Positions 40,001 to 52,430 of a DNA stretch of 64,000 bases are shown one piece after another. Origin of the DNA: Adiantum capillus-veneris (Eukaryota > Streptophyta > Polypodiopsida > Polypodiales > Pteridaceae). A program made the translations under genes and the position numbers. The notes beneath the pieces were generated by a model. It had not been told where the DNA came from, ran no database searches, and saw only the letters and a list, made by a program, of their open reading frames with translations. The stretch is taken from contig CM043946.1 of assembly GCA_014529385.2 (NCBI GenBank), forward strand, positions 38,887,558 to 38,951,557. The letters run 5' to 3'. Position 1 is the first letter of the stretch. Each line of letters starts with the position of its first letter.

Positions 40001-42400
40001 TCCACCACTTGTCCAACCTATAAGCCTATATTTTAAAGGTTATTCTTTCTCACCGCTTGGAGTGACCATGATAGGTTTTACATGGGGGTTTGAGTTACAA
40101 GGTCCACCACTTGCCGAAGAAAACACTATTGAATCATAGAGAGAAGCCAAGGTCCACCACTTGTCCAAGATAGGGTCCATTGAAACATGGAGATAAGGAT
40201 GCTCCACCATTTGTCCAAGATAGGCTCCATCAAAAAATGATGAGAAGCAAGCTGCACCATGTCTCCAAGATGCTAGGCTTCATCGAAATACCTTAAACGC
40301 ATGATATTTTCTACATGGGCGGTTTACATTCAAGGGCCGATACTTGTCCAAGCTATTATGGCTAGTAGCATGAGTGGATTTGTCTCAAGATTCATCACTT
40401 TTCCACTCTATGTCATTATATTAAGAATATGTGGGTGTTAAGGTCCACCACTTGTCCAACCTATAAATCTATATGTTAAAGGTTATTCTTTCTTACCACT
40501 TTGAGTAACCATGATAGGTTTTACATTGGGGTTTGGTTCCAAGCTCCACCACTTGTCCAAGCTAACTCTATTGAAACAAAGAGAGAAGCAAAGGTCCACC
40601 ACTTGTCCAAGCTAGGGTCCATTGAAACATGGAGAGAAGGATGCTCCACCATTTGTCCAAGATAGGCTCCATTGAAACATGAAGAAAAGCAATGTGCACC
40701 ATGTCTCCAAGATGCTAGACTCCATCTAAATAACTTAAACCCACGATATTTCGTAGATGGGGGGTTTACATTCAAGGTCCACCACTTGTCCAACCTATAA
40801 GTCTATATCTTAAAGATTATTCTTTCTTACCACTTGGAGTGACCATGATAGGTTTTATATCGGGGTTTTGTTCCAAGCTCCACCACTTGTCCAACCTAAC
40901 TCTATTGAAACAGAGAGAGAAGCAAAGGTCCACCACTTGTCCAAGCTAGGCTCCATTGAAACATGGAGAGAAGGATGCTCCACCATTTTGCCAAGATAGG
41001 CTCCATTGAAACATGACGAGAAGCAAGCTGCACCATGTCTCCAAGATGCTAGGCTCCATCTAAACACATTAAACCCATGATATGTCGTAGATGAGGGGTT
41101 TACATTCAAGGTCCAACACTTGTCCAAGCTATTATTGGTAGTAGCCTGAGTGGTTTTGACTCAAGATTCACCACTTTTCCACTCTATGTCATTATATTAA
41201 GAATATGTGAGTGTTAAGGTCCACCACTTGTACAACCTATAAGGCTACATCTTAAAGGTTATTCTTTCTTACCACTTGGAGTGACCATGATAGGTTTTAC
41301 ATGGGGGTTTGGTTTCAAGTTCCACCACTTGTCCAAGCTAACTCTATTGAATTATAGAGAGAAGCAAAGGTCCACCACTTGTCTAAGCTAGGCTCCATTG
41401 AAACATGGAGAGAAGGATGCTCCATCATTTCTCGAAGCTAACTCTATTAAAACATGGGGGGTTTACGTTCAAGGTCCACCACTTGTCCAAGCTATTACTG
41501 CTAGTAGCATGAGTGGTTTTGTCTCAAGATTCACCACTTTATCACTCTATGTAATTATATTAAGGATATCTGGGTGTTAAGGTCCACCACTTATTCAACC
41601 TATAAAGCTATATCTTAAAGGTTATTCTTTTTCACGACTTGGAGTGACCATGCTAGGTTTTACATTGGGGTTTGGTTCCAAGGTCCACCACTTGTCCAAG
41701 CTAACTCTATTGAAACATAGAGAGAAGCAAGGGTCCACCACTTGTGCAAGCTAGGGTCCATTGAAACATGGAGAGAAGGATGCTCCACCATTTGTCCAAG
41801 ATAGGCTCCATTGAAACATGAAGAGAAGCAAGGTGCACCATGTCTCCAAGATGCTAGGCTCCATCTAAATACCTTAAACCCATGATATTTCGTAGATGGG
41901 GGGTTTACATTCAAGGTCCACCACTTGTCCAACCTATTATCACTAGTAGCATGAGTAGTTTGCTCTCAAGATTCACCACTTTTCCACTCTATGCCATTAT
42001 ATTAAGAATATCTGGGTGTTAAGGTCCACCACTTGTCCAACCTATAAGGATATATCATTAAGGTTATTCTTTCTCACCAGTTGGAGTGAACATGATAGGT
42101 TTTACATGGGGATTTGGTTCCAAGGTCCACCACTTGTCCAAGCTAACTCTATTGAAACCTAGAGAGAAACAAAGGTCCACTACTTGTCCAAGCTAGGCTC
42201 CATTGAAACATGGAGAGAACGATGCTCCACCATTTGTCGAAGCTAAGTCTATTGAAACATGGGTGGTTTACGTTCAAGTTCCACCACTTGTCCAAGCTAT
42301 TATCGCTAGTAGCATGAGTGGTTTTCTCTCAAGATTCCCAACTTTTTCACTCTATGTCATTATATTAAGAATATTTGGGTGTTAAGGTCGACCACTTGTC
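13100..42400 (+). repeat. Composite higher-order repeats (805, 1140, 1945, 3085 bp)
   Basis: Landmarks recur at fixed offsets. 805: 15564 to 16369 and 41398 to 42203. 1140: 25553 to 26693 and 28638 to 29778. 1945: 37508 to 39453 to 41398, and 38576 to 40521. 3085: 23608 to 26693 and 25010 to 28095. Smaller steps are 334 (38576 to 38910) and 363 (39453 to 39816). These are combinations of shorter blocks, as expected from repeated unequal exchange. Confidence 0.85.
23165..29985 (+). repeat. Near-identical 3,085-bp tandem duplication
   Basis: The segment ~23165-26900 matches ~26250-29985 at a constant offset of 3,085 bases, sharing private variants such as TCCACAATTTTTCC (25135 and 28220) and ACATGTCCAAGC (25090 and 28175). 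Only scattered differences are seen. This is the youngest large duplication in the array. Confidence 0.85.
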
Positions 42401-43349
42401 CAACATATAACCCTATATTTTAAAGGTTATTCTTTCTCACCACTTGGAGTGACCATGATAGGTTTTACATGGCGTTTTGAGTTCCAAGGTCCACCACTTG
42501 TCCAAGAAATTTCTATTGAATCATAGAGAGAAGCAAAGGTCCACCCCTTGTCCAATCTAGGGTCCATTGAAACATGGAGAGAAAGATGCTCCACCATTTG
42601 TCCAAGATAGGCTCCATCGAAAAATGAAGAGAAGCAAGCTGCACCATGTCTCCAAGATGCTAGGCTTCATCGAATTAGCTTAAACCCAGGATATTTTGTA
42701 CATGGGGGGTTTACATTCAAGGGTCGATACTTGTCCAAGCTATTATCGCTAGTAGCATGAGTGGTTTTGTCTCAAGGTTCACCACTTTTCACCTCTATGT
42801 CATTATATTAAGAATATGTGGGTGTTAAGGTCCACCACTTGTACAACCTTTAAGGCTACATCTTAAAGGTTATTCTTTCTTTCCACTTGGAGTGACCATG
42901 ATAGGTTTTATATCGGGGTTTTGTTCCAAGCTCCACCACTTGTCCAACCTAACTCTATTGAAACACAGAGAGAAGCAAAGGTCCACCACTTGTCCAAGCT
43001 AGGCTCCATTGAAACATGGAGAGAAGGATGCTCCACCATTTGTCCAAGATAGGCTCCATTGAAACATGACGAGAAGCAAGCTGCACCATGTCTCCAAGAT
43101 GCTAGGCTCCATCGAAAAACATTAAACTCACTATATGTCGTAGATGAGGGGTTTACATTCAAGGTCCAACACTTGTCCAAGCTATTATTGGTAGTATCCT
43201 GAGTGGTTTGGTCTCAAGATTCACCACTTTTCCACTCTATGTCATTATATTAAGAATATGTGGGTGTTAAGGTCCACCACTTGTCCAACCTATAAGGCTA
43301 CATCTTAAAGGTTATTCTTTCTTACCACTTGGAGTGATCATGATAGGTT

Positions 43350-46300
43350 TTAAATGGGGGTTTGGTTCCAAGGTCCACCACTTGTCCAAGCTAACTCTAT
43401 TGAAACATAGAGAGAAACAAAGGTCCACCACTTGTCCAAGCTAGGCTCCATTGAAACATGGAGAGAAGGATGGTCCACCATTTGTCCAAGATAGGCTCCA
43501 TTGAAACACGACGAGAAGCAAGCTGCACCATGTCTCCAAGATGCTATGCTCCATCGACATACATTAAGCCCACGATATTTCGTAGATGAGGGGTTTACAT
43601 TCAAGGTCCACCACTTGTCCAAACTATTAATGCTAGTAGCCTGAGTGGTTTGGTCTCAAGATTCACCACTTTTATTAAGAATATGTGGGTGCTAAGGTCC
43701 ACCACTTGTCCAACCTATAAGGCTACATCTTAAACGTTATTCTTTCTTACCACTTGGAGTGGCCATGATAGGTTTTACATGGGGGTTTGGTTCCAAGGTC
43801 CACCACTCGTCCAAGCTAACTCTATTGAAACATAGAGAGAAACAAAGGTCCACCACTTGTCCAAGCTAGGGTCCATTGAAACATGGAGAGAAGGATGCTC
43901 CACCATTTGTCCAAGATAGGCTCCATTGAAACATGACGAGAAGCAAGCTGCACCATGTCTCCAAGATGCTACGCTCCATCGAAATACATTAAACCCATAA
44001 TATTTCATAGATGAGTGGTTTACATTCAACGTCCACCACTTGTCTAAACTATTATTTCTAGTAGCCTGAGTGGTTTGGTCTCAAGATTCACCACTTTCAT
44101 TAAGAATATATTGGTGTTAAGGGCCACCACTTGTCCAACCTATAAGGCTACATCTTAAAGGTTATTCTTTCTTCCCACTTGGAGTGACCATGATAGGTTT
44201 TACATGGGGGTTTGGTTCCAAGTTCCACCACTTGTCCAAGCTAACTATATTGAAACATAGAGAGAAACAAAGGTCGACCACTTGTCCAAGCTAGGCTCCA
44301 TTGAAACATGGAGAGAACGATGCTCCACCATTTGTCGAAGCTAAGTCTATTGAAACATGGGGGGTTTACGTTCAAGGTCCACCACTTGTCCAAGCTATTA
44401 TCGCTAGTAACATGAGTGGTTTTATCTCAACATTCACCACTTTTTCACTCTATGTCATTATAATAAGAATATTTGGGTATTAAGGTCCGCCACTTGTCCA
44501 ACCTATAAGGCTATATCTTAAAGGTTATTCTTTCTCACCACTTGGAGTGACCATGATAGGTTTTACATGGGGGTTTGGTTCCAAGGTCCACCACTTGTCC
44601 AAGCTAACTCTATTGAATCATAGAGATCAGCAAAGGTCCACCACTTGTCCAAGCTAGGGTCCATTGAAACATGGAGAGAAGGATGCTCCACTATTTGTCC
44701 AAGATAGAATCCATTGAAACATGAAGAGAAGCAAGCTGCACCATGTCTCCAAGATGCTACGCTTCATCGAAATACCTTAAACCCACGATATTTTGTACAT
44801 GGGGGGTTTACATTCAAGTACCACCAGTTGTCCAAGCTATTATCGCTAGTAGAATGAGTGGTTTTGTCTCAAGATTCACCACTTTTCCACTCTATGTCAT
44901 TATATTAATAATATGTAGGTGTGAAGCTCCACCACTTGTCCAACCTATAAGTCTATATCTTAAAGGTTATTCTCTCTTACCACTTGGAGTGACCATGATA
45001 GGTTTTACATGGGGATTTGGTTCCAAGGTCCACCACTTGTCCAAGCTAACTCTATTGAGTTATAGAGAGAAGCAAAGGTCTACCACTTGTCCAAGCTAGG
45101 CTCCATTGAAACATGGAGAGAAGGATGCTCCACCATTTGTCCAAGATAGGCTCCATTGAAACATGACGAGAAGCAAGCTGCACCATGTCTCCAAGATGCT
45201 AGGATCCATCGAAAAACATTAAACCCACGATATGTCGTAGATGAGGGGTTTACATTCAAGGTCCAACACTTGTCCAAGCTATTATTAGTAGTAGCCTGAG
45301 TGGTTTGGTCTCAAGATTCACCACTTTTCCACTCTATGTCATTATTTTAAGAATATGTGGGTGTTATGTTCCACCACTTGTCCAACCTATAAGGCTACAT
45401 CTTAAAGGTTATTCTTTCTTACCACTTGGAGTGACCATGATAGGTTTTACATGGGGGTTTGGTTCCAAGGTCCACCACTTGTCCAAGGTAACTCTATTGA
45501 AACATAGAGAGAAACAAAGGTCCACCACTTGTCCAAGCTAGGCTCCATTGAAACATGGAGAGAAAGATGATCCACCATTTGTTCAAGATAGGCTCCATTG
45601 AAACATGACGAGAAGCAAGCTGCACCATGTCTCCAAGATGCTATGTTGCATCGACATACATTAAGCCCACGATATTTCGTAGATGAGGGGTTTACATTCA
45701 AGGTCCACCACTTGTCCAAACTATTAATGCTAGTAGCCTGAGTGGTTTGGTCTCAAGATTCACCACTTTTATTAAGAATATGTGGGTGCTAAGGTCCACC
45801 ACTTGTCCAACCTATAAGGCTACATCTTAAACGTTATTCTTTCTTACCACTTGGAGTGGCCATGATAGGTTTTACATGGAGGTTTGGTTCCAAGGTCCAC
45901 CACTCGTCCAAGCTAACTCTATTGAAACATAGAGAGAAACAAAGGTCCACCACTTGTCCAAGCTAGGGTCCATTGAAACATGGAGAGAAGGATGCTCCAC
46001 CATTTGTCCAAGATAGGCTCCATTGAAACATGACGAGAAGCAAGCTGCACCATGTCTCCAAGATGCTACGCTCCATCGAAATACATTAAACCCATAATAT
46101 TTCATAGATGAGTGGTTTACATTCAACGTCCACCACTTGTCTAAACTATTATTTCTAGTAGCCTGAGTGGTTTGGTCTCAAGATTCACCACTTTCATTAA
46201 GAATATGTTGGTGTTAAGGGCCACCACTTGTCCAACCTATAAGGCTACATCTTAAAGGTTATTCTTTCTTCCCACTTGGAGTGACCATGATAGGTTTTAC

Positions 46301-49300
46301 ATGGGGGTTTGGTTCCAAGTTCCACCACTTGTCCAAGCTAACTATATTGAAACATAGAGAGAAACAAAGGTCGACCACTTGTCCAAGCTAGGCTCCATTG
46401 AAACATGGAGAGAACGATGCTCCACCATTTGTCGAAGCTAAGTCTATTGAAACATGGGGGGTTTACGTTCAAGGTCCACCACTTGTCCAAGCTATTATCG
46501 CTAGTAACATGAGTGGTTTTATCTCAACATTCACCACTTTTTCACTCTATGTCATTATAATAAGAATATTTGGGTATTAAGGTCCACCACTTGTCCAACC
46601 TATAAGGCTATATCTTAAAGGTTATTCTTTCTCACCACTTGGAGTGACCATGATAGGTTTTACATGGGGGTTTGGTTCCAAGGTCCACCACTTGTCCAAG
46701 CTAACTCTATTGAATCATAGAGATCAGCAAAGGTCCACCACTTGTCCAAGCTAGGGTCCATTGAAACATGGAGAGAAGGATGCTCCACTATTTGTCCAAG
46801 ATAGAATCCATTGAAACATGAAGAGAAGCAAGCTGCACCATGTCTCCAAGATGCTACGCTTCATCGAAATACCTTAAACCCACGATATTTTGTTCATGGG
46901 GGGTTTACATTCAAGTACCACCAGTTGTCCAAGCTATTATCGCTAGTAGAATGAGTGGTTTTGTCTCAAGATTCACCACTTTTCCACTCTATGTCATTAT
47001 ATTAATAATATGTAGGTGTGAAGCTCCAGCACTTGTCCAACCTATAAGTCTATATCTTAAAGGTTATTCTCTCTTACCACTTGGAGTGACCATGATAGGT
47101 TTTACATGGGGATTTGGTTCCAAGGTCCACCACTTGTCCAAGCTAACTCTATGAATTATAGAGAGAAGCAAAGGTCTACCACTTGTCCAAGCTAGGCTCC
47201 ATTGAAACATGGAGAGAAGGATGCTCCACCATTTGTCCAAGATAGGCTCCATTGAAACATGACGAGAAGCAAGCTGCACCATGTCTCCAAGATGCTAGGC
47301 TCCATCGAAAAACATTAAACCCACGATATGTCGTAGATGAGGGGTTTACATTCAAGGTCCAACACTTGTCCAAGCTATTATTAGTAGTAGCCTGAGTGGT
47401 TTGGTCTCAAGATTCACCACTTTTCCACTCTATGTCATTATATTAAGAATATGTGGGTGTTAAGTTCCACCACTTGTCCAACCTATAAGGCTACATCTTA
47501 AAGGTTATTCTTTCTTACCACTTGGAGTGACCATGATAGGTTTTACATGGGGGTTTGGTTCCAAGGTCCACCACTTGTCCAAGCTAACTCTATTAAAACA
47601 TAGAGAGAAACAAAGGTCCACCACTTGTCCAAGCTAGGCTCCATTGAAACATGGAGAGAAGGATGATTCACCATTTGTTCAAGATAGGCTCCATTGAAAC
47701 ATGACGAGAAGCAAGCTGCACCATGTCTCCAAGATGCTATGTTGCATCGACATACATTAAGCCCACGATATTTCGTAGATGAGGGGTTTACATTCAAGGT
47801 CCACCACTTGTCCAAACTATTATTGCTAGTAGCCTGAGTGGTCTGGTCTCAAGATTCACCACTTTTATTAAGAATATGTGGGTGCTAAGGTCCACCACTT
47901 GTCCAACCTATAAGGCTACATCTTAAACGTTATTCTTTCTTACTACTTGGAGTGACCATGATAGGTTTTACATGGTGGTTTGGTTCCAAGGTCCACCACT
48001 TGTCCAAGCTAACTCTATTGAAACATAGAGAGAAACAAAGGTCCACCATTTGTCCAAGCTAGGGTCCATTGAAACATGCAGAGAAGGATGCTCCACTATT
48101 TGTCCAAGATAGGCTCCATTGAAACATGACGAGAAGCAAGCTGCACCATGTCTTCAAGATGCTATGCTCCATCGAAATACATTAAACCCATGATATTTCA
48201 TAGATGAGGGGTTTAGATTCAACGTCCACCACTTGTCTAAGCTATTATTGCTAGTAGCCTGAGTGGTTTGGTCTCAAGATTCACCACTTTTATTAAGAAT
48301 ATGTGGGTGTTAAGGGCCACCACTTGTCCAACCTATAAGGCTACATCTTAAAGGTTATTCTTTCTTCCCACTTGGAGTGACCATGATAGGTTTTACATGT
48401 GGGTTTGGTTCCAAGTTCCACCACTTGTCCAAGCTAACTCTATTGAAACAAAGAGAGAAACAAAGGTCGACCACTTGTCCAAGCTAGGCTCCATTGAAAC
48501 ATGGAGAGAACGATGCTCCACCATTTGTCGAAGCTAAGTCTATTGAAACATGGGGGGTTTACGTTCAAGGTCCACCACTTATCCAAGCTATTATCGTTAG
48601 TAGCATGAGTGGTTTTATCTCAAGATTCACCACTTTTTCACTCTATGTCATTATAATAAGAATATTTGGGTATTAAGGTCCACCACTTGTCCAACCTATA
48701 AGGCTATATCGTAAAGGTTATTCTTTCTCACCACTTGGAGTGACCATGATAGGTTTTACATGGGGGTTTGGTTCCAAGGTCCACCACTTGTCCAAGCTAA
48801 CTCTATTGAATCATAGAGATCAGCAAAGGTCCACCACTTGTCCAAGCTAGGGTCCATTGAAACATGGAGAGAAGGATGCTCCACTATTTGTCCAAGATAG
48901 ACTCCATTGAAACATGAAGAGAAGCAAGCTGCACCATGTCTCCAAGATGCTAGGCTTCATCAAAATACCTTAAACCCACGATATTTTGTACATGGGGGGT
49001 TTACATTCAAGTACCACCACTTGTCCAAGCTATTATCGCTAGTAGAATGAGTGGTTTTGTCTCAAGATTCACCACTTTTCCACTCTATGTCATTATATTA
49101 AGAATATGTAGGTGTTAAGGTCCACCACTTGTCCAACCTATAAGTCTATATCTTAAAGGTTATTCTCTCTTACCACTTGGAGTGACCATGATAGGTTTTA
49201 CATGGGGATTTGGTTCCAAGGTCCACCACTTGTCCAAGCTAACTCGATTGAATCATAGAGATCAGCAAAGGTCCACCACTTGTCCAAGCTAGGCTCCATT

Positions 49301-49440
49301 GAAACATGGAGAGAAGGATGCTCCACCATTTGTCCAAGATAGGCTCCATTGAAACATGAAGAGAAGCAAGCTGCACCATGTCTCCAAGATGGTAGGCTCC
49401 ATCAAAATACCTTAAACCCACGATATTTCGTAGATGGGGG
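43350..49440 (+). repeat. ~2,097-bp higher-order repeat, three copies
   Basis: Copies start near 43350, 45447 and 47543, with steps of 2,097 and 2,096 bases. They share markers absent elsewhere: CACTTTTATTAAGAATATG with a shortened linker, GTGGCCATGATAGG (first two copies), and TAGAGATCAGCAAAGG. Copies 1 and 2 are close to identical; copy 3 is slightly more diverged and ends at the degraded right edge of the array. Confidence 0.85.
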
Positions 49441-49690
49441 GATTACTTTCAAGGTCCACCACTTGTCTAAGCTATTATCGCTAGTAGCATGGTTTGGTTT
49501 CAAGATTCACCATGCAGTTTTCTACTCTATGTCATTACATTAAGAATATCTTGGTGTTAAGGTCCACCACTTGTCCAACCTATAAGGCTATATCTTAAAT
49601 GATATTTTTTCTCACCACTTGGAATGTGCATGATATGTTTTACATGGGGTTTTGCTCCAAGGTCCACCACTTGTCCAAGCTAGATCTATT

Positions 49691-50340
49691 ACATATATAT
49701 TATACATACAATATTCAACTAGATTCCCTACCTATCGTGTCCAGTAGCATGGATGTTGTAGCTTTAAGGTCCACCACTTGTCCAACCTATACTCTGTTAT
49801 GTAAGGGAGATCTCGCTATAAATTCAAAACCTTTCCGCCTAAATTTAAAATTCAAAATCTAATTGCCTAAATTTAAAATATCCCTCCCAAATTTTAAATA
49901 TCCCGCCTAAATTTTAAAATATCCCACCCAAATTTTAAAATTCAAAATTTTTTATAAAAATTTAAATTTTACCACCTAAATTTAAAATATTCCACGCGAA
50001 ACTGATTTTAAATTCAAGTTTACCACAAAAAGATATCATTATACCACCTAAATTCAAATATTCAAACCTCAAATCATTATATTGTACATAAATTCAAACA
50101 AATTCAAATTAACAAGCCTAAACTGATATTAGTTTGCATAGATATGAATTTATCACACCTAAATTATGTCACCATGTTAGAGAGAGTGGTTAGAGAATTT
50201 GAACAAGGTCCACCACTTGTCCAACCTAGATACCAAGAAGGATTGAGTGTACAAGGTATTGTTTGGAGGTCCTTATAGTCCACTGGTCTCAAGGTCCACC
50301 ACTTGTGGTAAGGGTCACCAAAAAGTGTATATATTCATCC
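49691..50340. repeat. AT-rich CCTAAATTTAAAAT repeats and isolated satellite boxes
   Basis: From about 49815 to 50000 a degenerate ~22-base unit (CCGCCTAAATTTAAAATAT-like) is repeated six or more times, grading into AT-rich sequence. Isolated satellite boxes follow near 50210 and 50295. No gene is seen. Confidence 0.75.
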
Positions 50341-50756
50341 AAAGAAATACACGTATTTTTGGTCTACATGTCCTAGTTTCAACCATTTATGTCCATTAGG
50401 TGTATCACTAAACAACACTACTATTTTTGAGAAACAGAAGTTACAATCATATCTACAAATGGATTAGAGGAAAATCAGCTCAGCATACATCCAGAACTCG
50501 CTACAAGAATCGACTTTAACAGATCACGCAAGTAAGTCTTCCATTCAAGTTTACTAGTATTACAATGTGTTAGTTATTTGTGATATTTATGTATGTATAT
50601 ATACTATGTGTGCATATCGTAATTAAGTGTAATTGTGTATCCGCATTATGTATGAGTATTACAATGAAATAACACAAATATACATACATACACATAGATA
50701 ACACAGACGCACACATACATGAGCATGTATTTTCAAGAGAGAGATAGCAAGATACA

Positions 50757-50770
<14 letters not shown>
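50341..50770. other. No gene recognised
   Basis: AT-rich sequence with short tandem elements (ATACATACATACACA, GATAGATAGATA). Nothing else is supported. Confidence 0.6.

Positions 50771-50806
<36 letters not shown>
50771..50806 (+). repeat. (GA)18 microsatellite
   Basis: Uninterrupted GA dinucleotides for 36 bases, flanked by GATA repeats on the left and shorter GA runs on the right. Confidence 0.95.
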
Positions 50807-50810
<4 letters not shown>

Positions 50811-50840
50811 CTTGTTTTCTAGAGAGAGGAGAGAGAGAAA

Positions 50841-51095
50841 GATAACAGATTTCACTGTGATTATGTATGTGGAAGAGAGGAAGACGATGTATGGGAATAT
50901 GTGCACGTATTTTCAAGAGAGAGACAACAAGATAACAGATTTCACTGTGGTTATGTATGTGGAAGTGAGGAAGACGATGTGTGGGAATATGTGCATGTAT
51001 TTTCAAGAGAGAGACAACAAGATAACAGATTTCACTGTGGTTATGTATGTGGAAGAGAGGAAGACGATGTGTAGGAATATGTGTATGTGTGCGGG
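50841..51095 (+). repeat. 90-bp minisatellite, nearly three copies
   Basis: GATAACAGATTTCACTGTG recurs at 50841, 50931 and 51021, exactly 90 bases apart. A partial, degraded copy lies upstream near 50720. Because 90 is divisible by three, open frames persist on both strands, but their 30-residue repeat matches nothing I know and I do not call it coding. Confidence 0.92.
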
Positions 51096-52430
51096 GATAT
51101 TTTTAAACTACGTATCTCTGTCTTTTGACGATAGAGTGTGTGTGCAAGAAGAGTTACAGAGAACCATCTTCTCTATATGAAGAAAGACAGAGAGTGAGAG
51201 AGAGAGAAATACCTGTTTTTTCTCTATTCGTGAGGTGTGCAATGTCTCATGAGAAGAAGCTATGCCCGATCCTGCCCTTCTGGAAAGCGTTGCGTACGCT
51301 GCTGTTTCTTTATCTTGTGCGCGAACTTTCAATCCTGTGCGCTCCACCTGTGTGTTGTGTACGATGCCGGGCTTGCTCCTCTACGTGCGCGTATACTCCA
51401 ACTGTGTACGATCCGTGTGCGCTTTCTGTGTGTTTGCTGCTCGCCTGCTTTCTCTGTGTGCGTTGCTCGTGCGCTCTCTTTGTGCCTAATCTTGATAGGG
51501 TTTATTAGAATGCCACGTATGCTACAAGTCCATGTTTTATCATAGGATTAAAAAAAACAAAATCAATATAAAACATTAACCAATTCACAAAGCCAAAATT
51601 AAAGAAATCATGGTTGAAAATATGCAAAACATGCATAACTCTATACTATGAATTCACTTTTTAAAAAAAAAATCTTTGGGCGCTGCCCTAGGACCCCGCC
51701 CGGAACAATATCCCAAAATCAGCCTCCCAAGCCCCGCCATCGAGAGCGCTATATTCCACATCCCCATCAAGAGCACTACCCCCAAACCTCACGTGGAAGC
51801 GCTGCCTTGTCACCTCATTGTGGCATTGCCCTAAGACCCCGCAACTGGAGTGCTAAATGGGAACATTCTTCATTAGTGAAATTTTGAACATAAATTATAT
51901 TTAGCATATACTTGAATATAATACAAATATTAACATATTAACTATACTACTAATTTACTATAGCAGTTCTAGATTATGTCCCATACTATATTTAAGGTGC
52001 CAAAGGTTTGGCCTTATGGTCCTAGATTAGGCCAAGTGGTCAACACATATAGGACCAAGTGCACACTGTGCCACAAAACTTGGCCACCACTTCACTTGCC
52101 AAAGTTTAGGCCACATGGTCAATCCTAAGTTTCCAATGTTCTTATTATGTCACCTTTTGCCTCGTGGAAAACCTAGGCTTGTTTTCACATACTCAGGCAC
52201 TTCAAGCCATAATAAATTTTCATTACTCTTTGGCAACCCTTTTGTTCAAGTCTTTGAAAAAACGTTGCTTAAGGCCACCCTAAACCATTTTCATTTAGGG
52301 GTGTCTAAAACTAGCTTTTTGGCAATTCGAGAAGAAAATGGTCAAAGTTTTATACTTAGTTTTAACCACTTGACCAATTCAAATATTGGAAAGCAAGATC
52401 TTGTAATACTTTTCTTTGGACATCACACAT
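51096..52430. other. No gene recognised; short GC-rich segment
   Basis: 51230-51500 is CT/GT-rich with fortuitous open frames. 51680-51850 is GC-richer and contains three degenerate copies of GCGCTGCCCTAGGACCCCGC-like sequence, resembling part of a dispersed element, but I cannot assign it. 51900-52430 shows no coding signal beyond an uncharacterised 117-codon open frame (52115-52468) without recognisable motifs. Confidence 0.5.

Larger units (their letters stand above)
9966..49690 (+). repeat. ~40-kb satellite array (CCACCACTTGTCC family)
   Basis: The array is almost entirely monomers of about 50 bases. A typical monomer is AAGGTCCACCACTTGTCC, AAGCTA, then CTCYATTGAAACATRGAG and AGAAG. All copies run in one orientation. 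Monomer types are ordered into higher-order repeats with block periods of about 443, 805, 1140, 1945, 2097 and 3085 bases. Some monomers are diverged into TTGGAGTGACCATGATAGG and CATGAGTGGTTTTGTCTCAAG types. Many 60 to 118-codon open frames exist on both strands, but they repeat with the array and look like by-products of a monomer length near a multiple of three. Centromeric, heterochromatic or transcribed status cannot be read from sequence. Confidence 0.97.

Noticed and set aside
9966-49690. Dozens of 60-118 codon frames within the array, on both strands (for example MDKWWTLNV... and MKHGEKDAPSF...)
   Set aside because: They recur with the satellite period on both strands, overlap each other, change residues freely between copies and match no family. 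Monomers close to 51 bases keep frames open by chance.
9966-49690. Regularly spaced ~20-base boxes resembling a CRISPR array
   Set aside because: Intervening segments are themselves repeated and related rather than unique spacers, and the genome is eukaryotic.
9966-49690. Calling the array a centromere
   Set aside because: Higher-order structure is suggestive, but no CENH3 data or known centromeric motif is available, and genes lie close by.
51125-51545. Overlapping Cys/Leu-rich frames of 75-127 codons
   Set aside because: Three overlapping frames on the same strand in low-complexity CT/GT sequence, with no motif or gene context.
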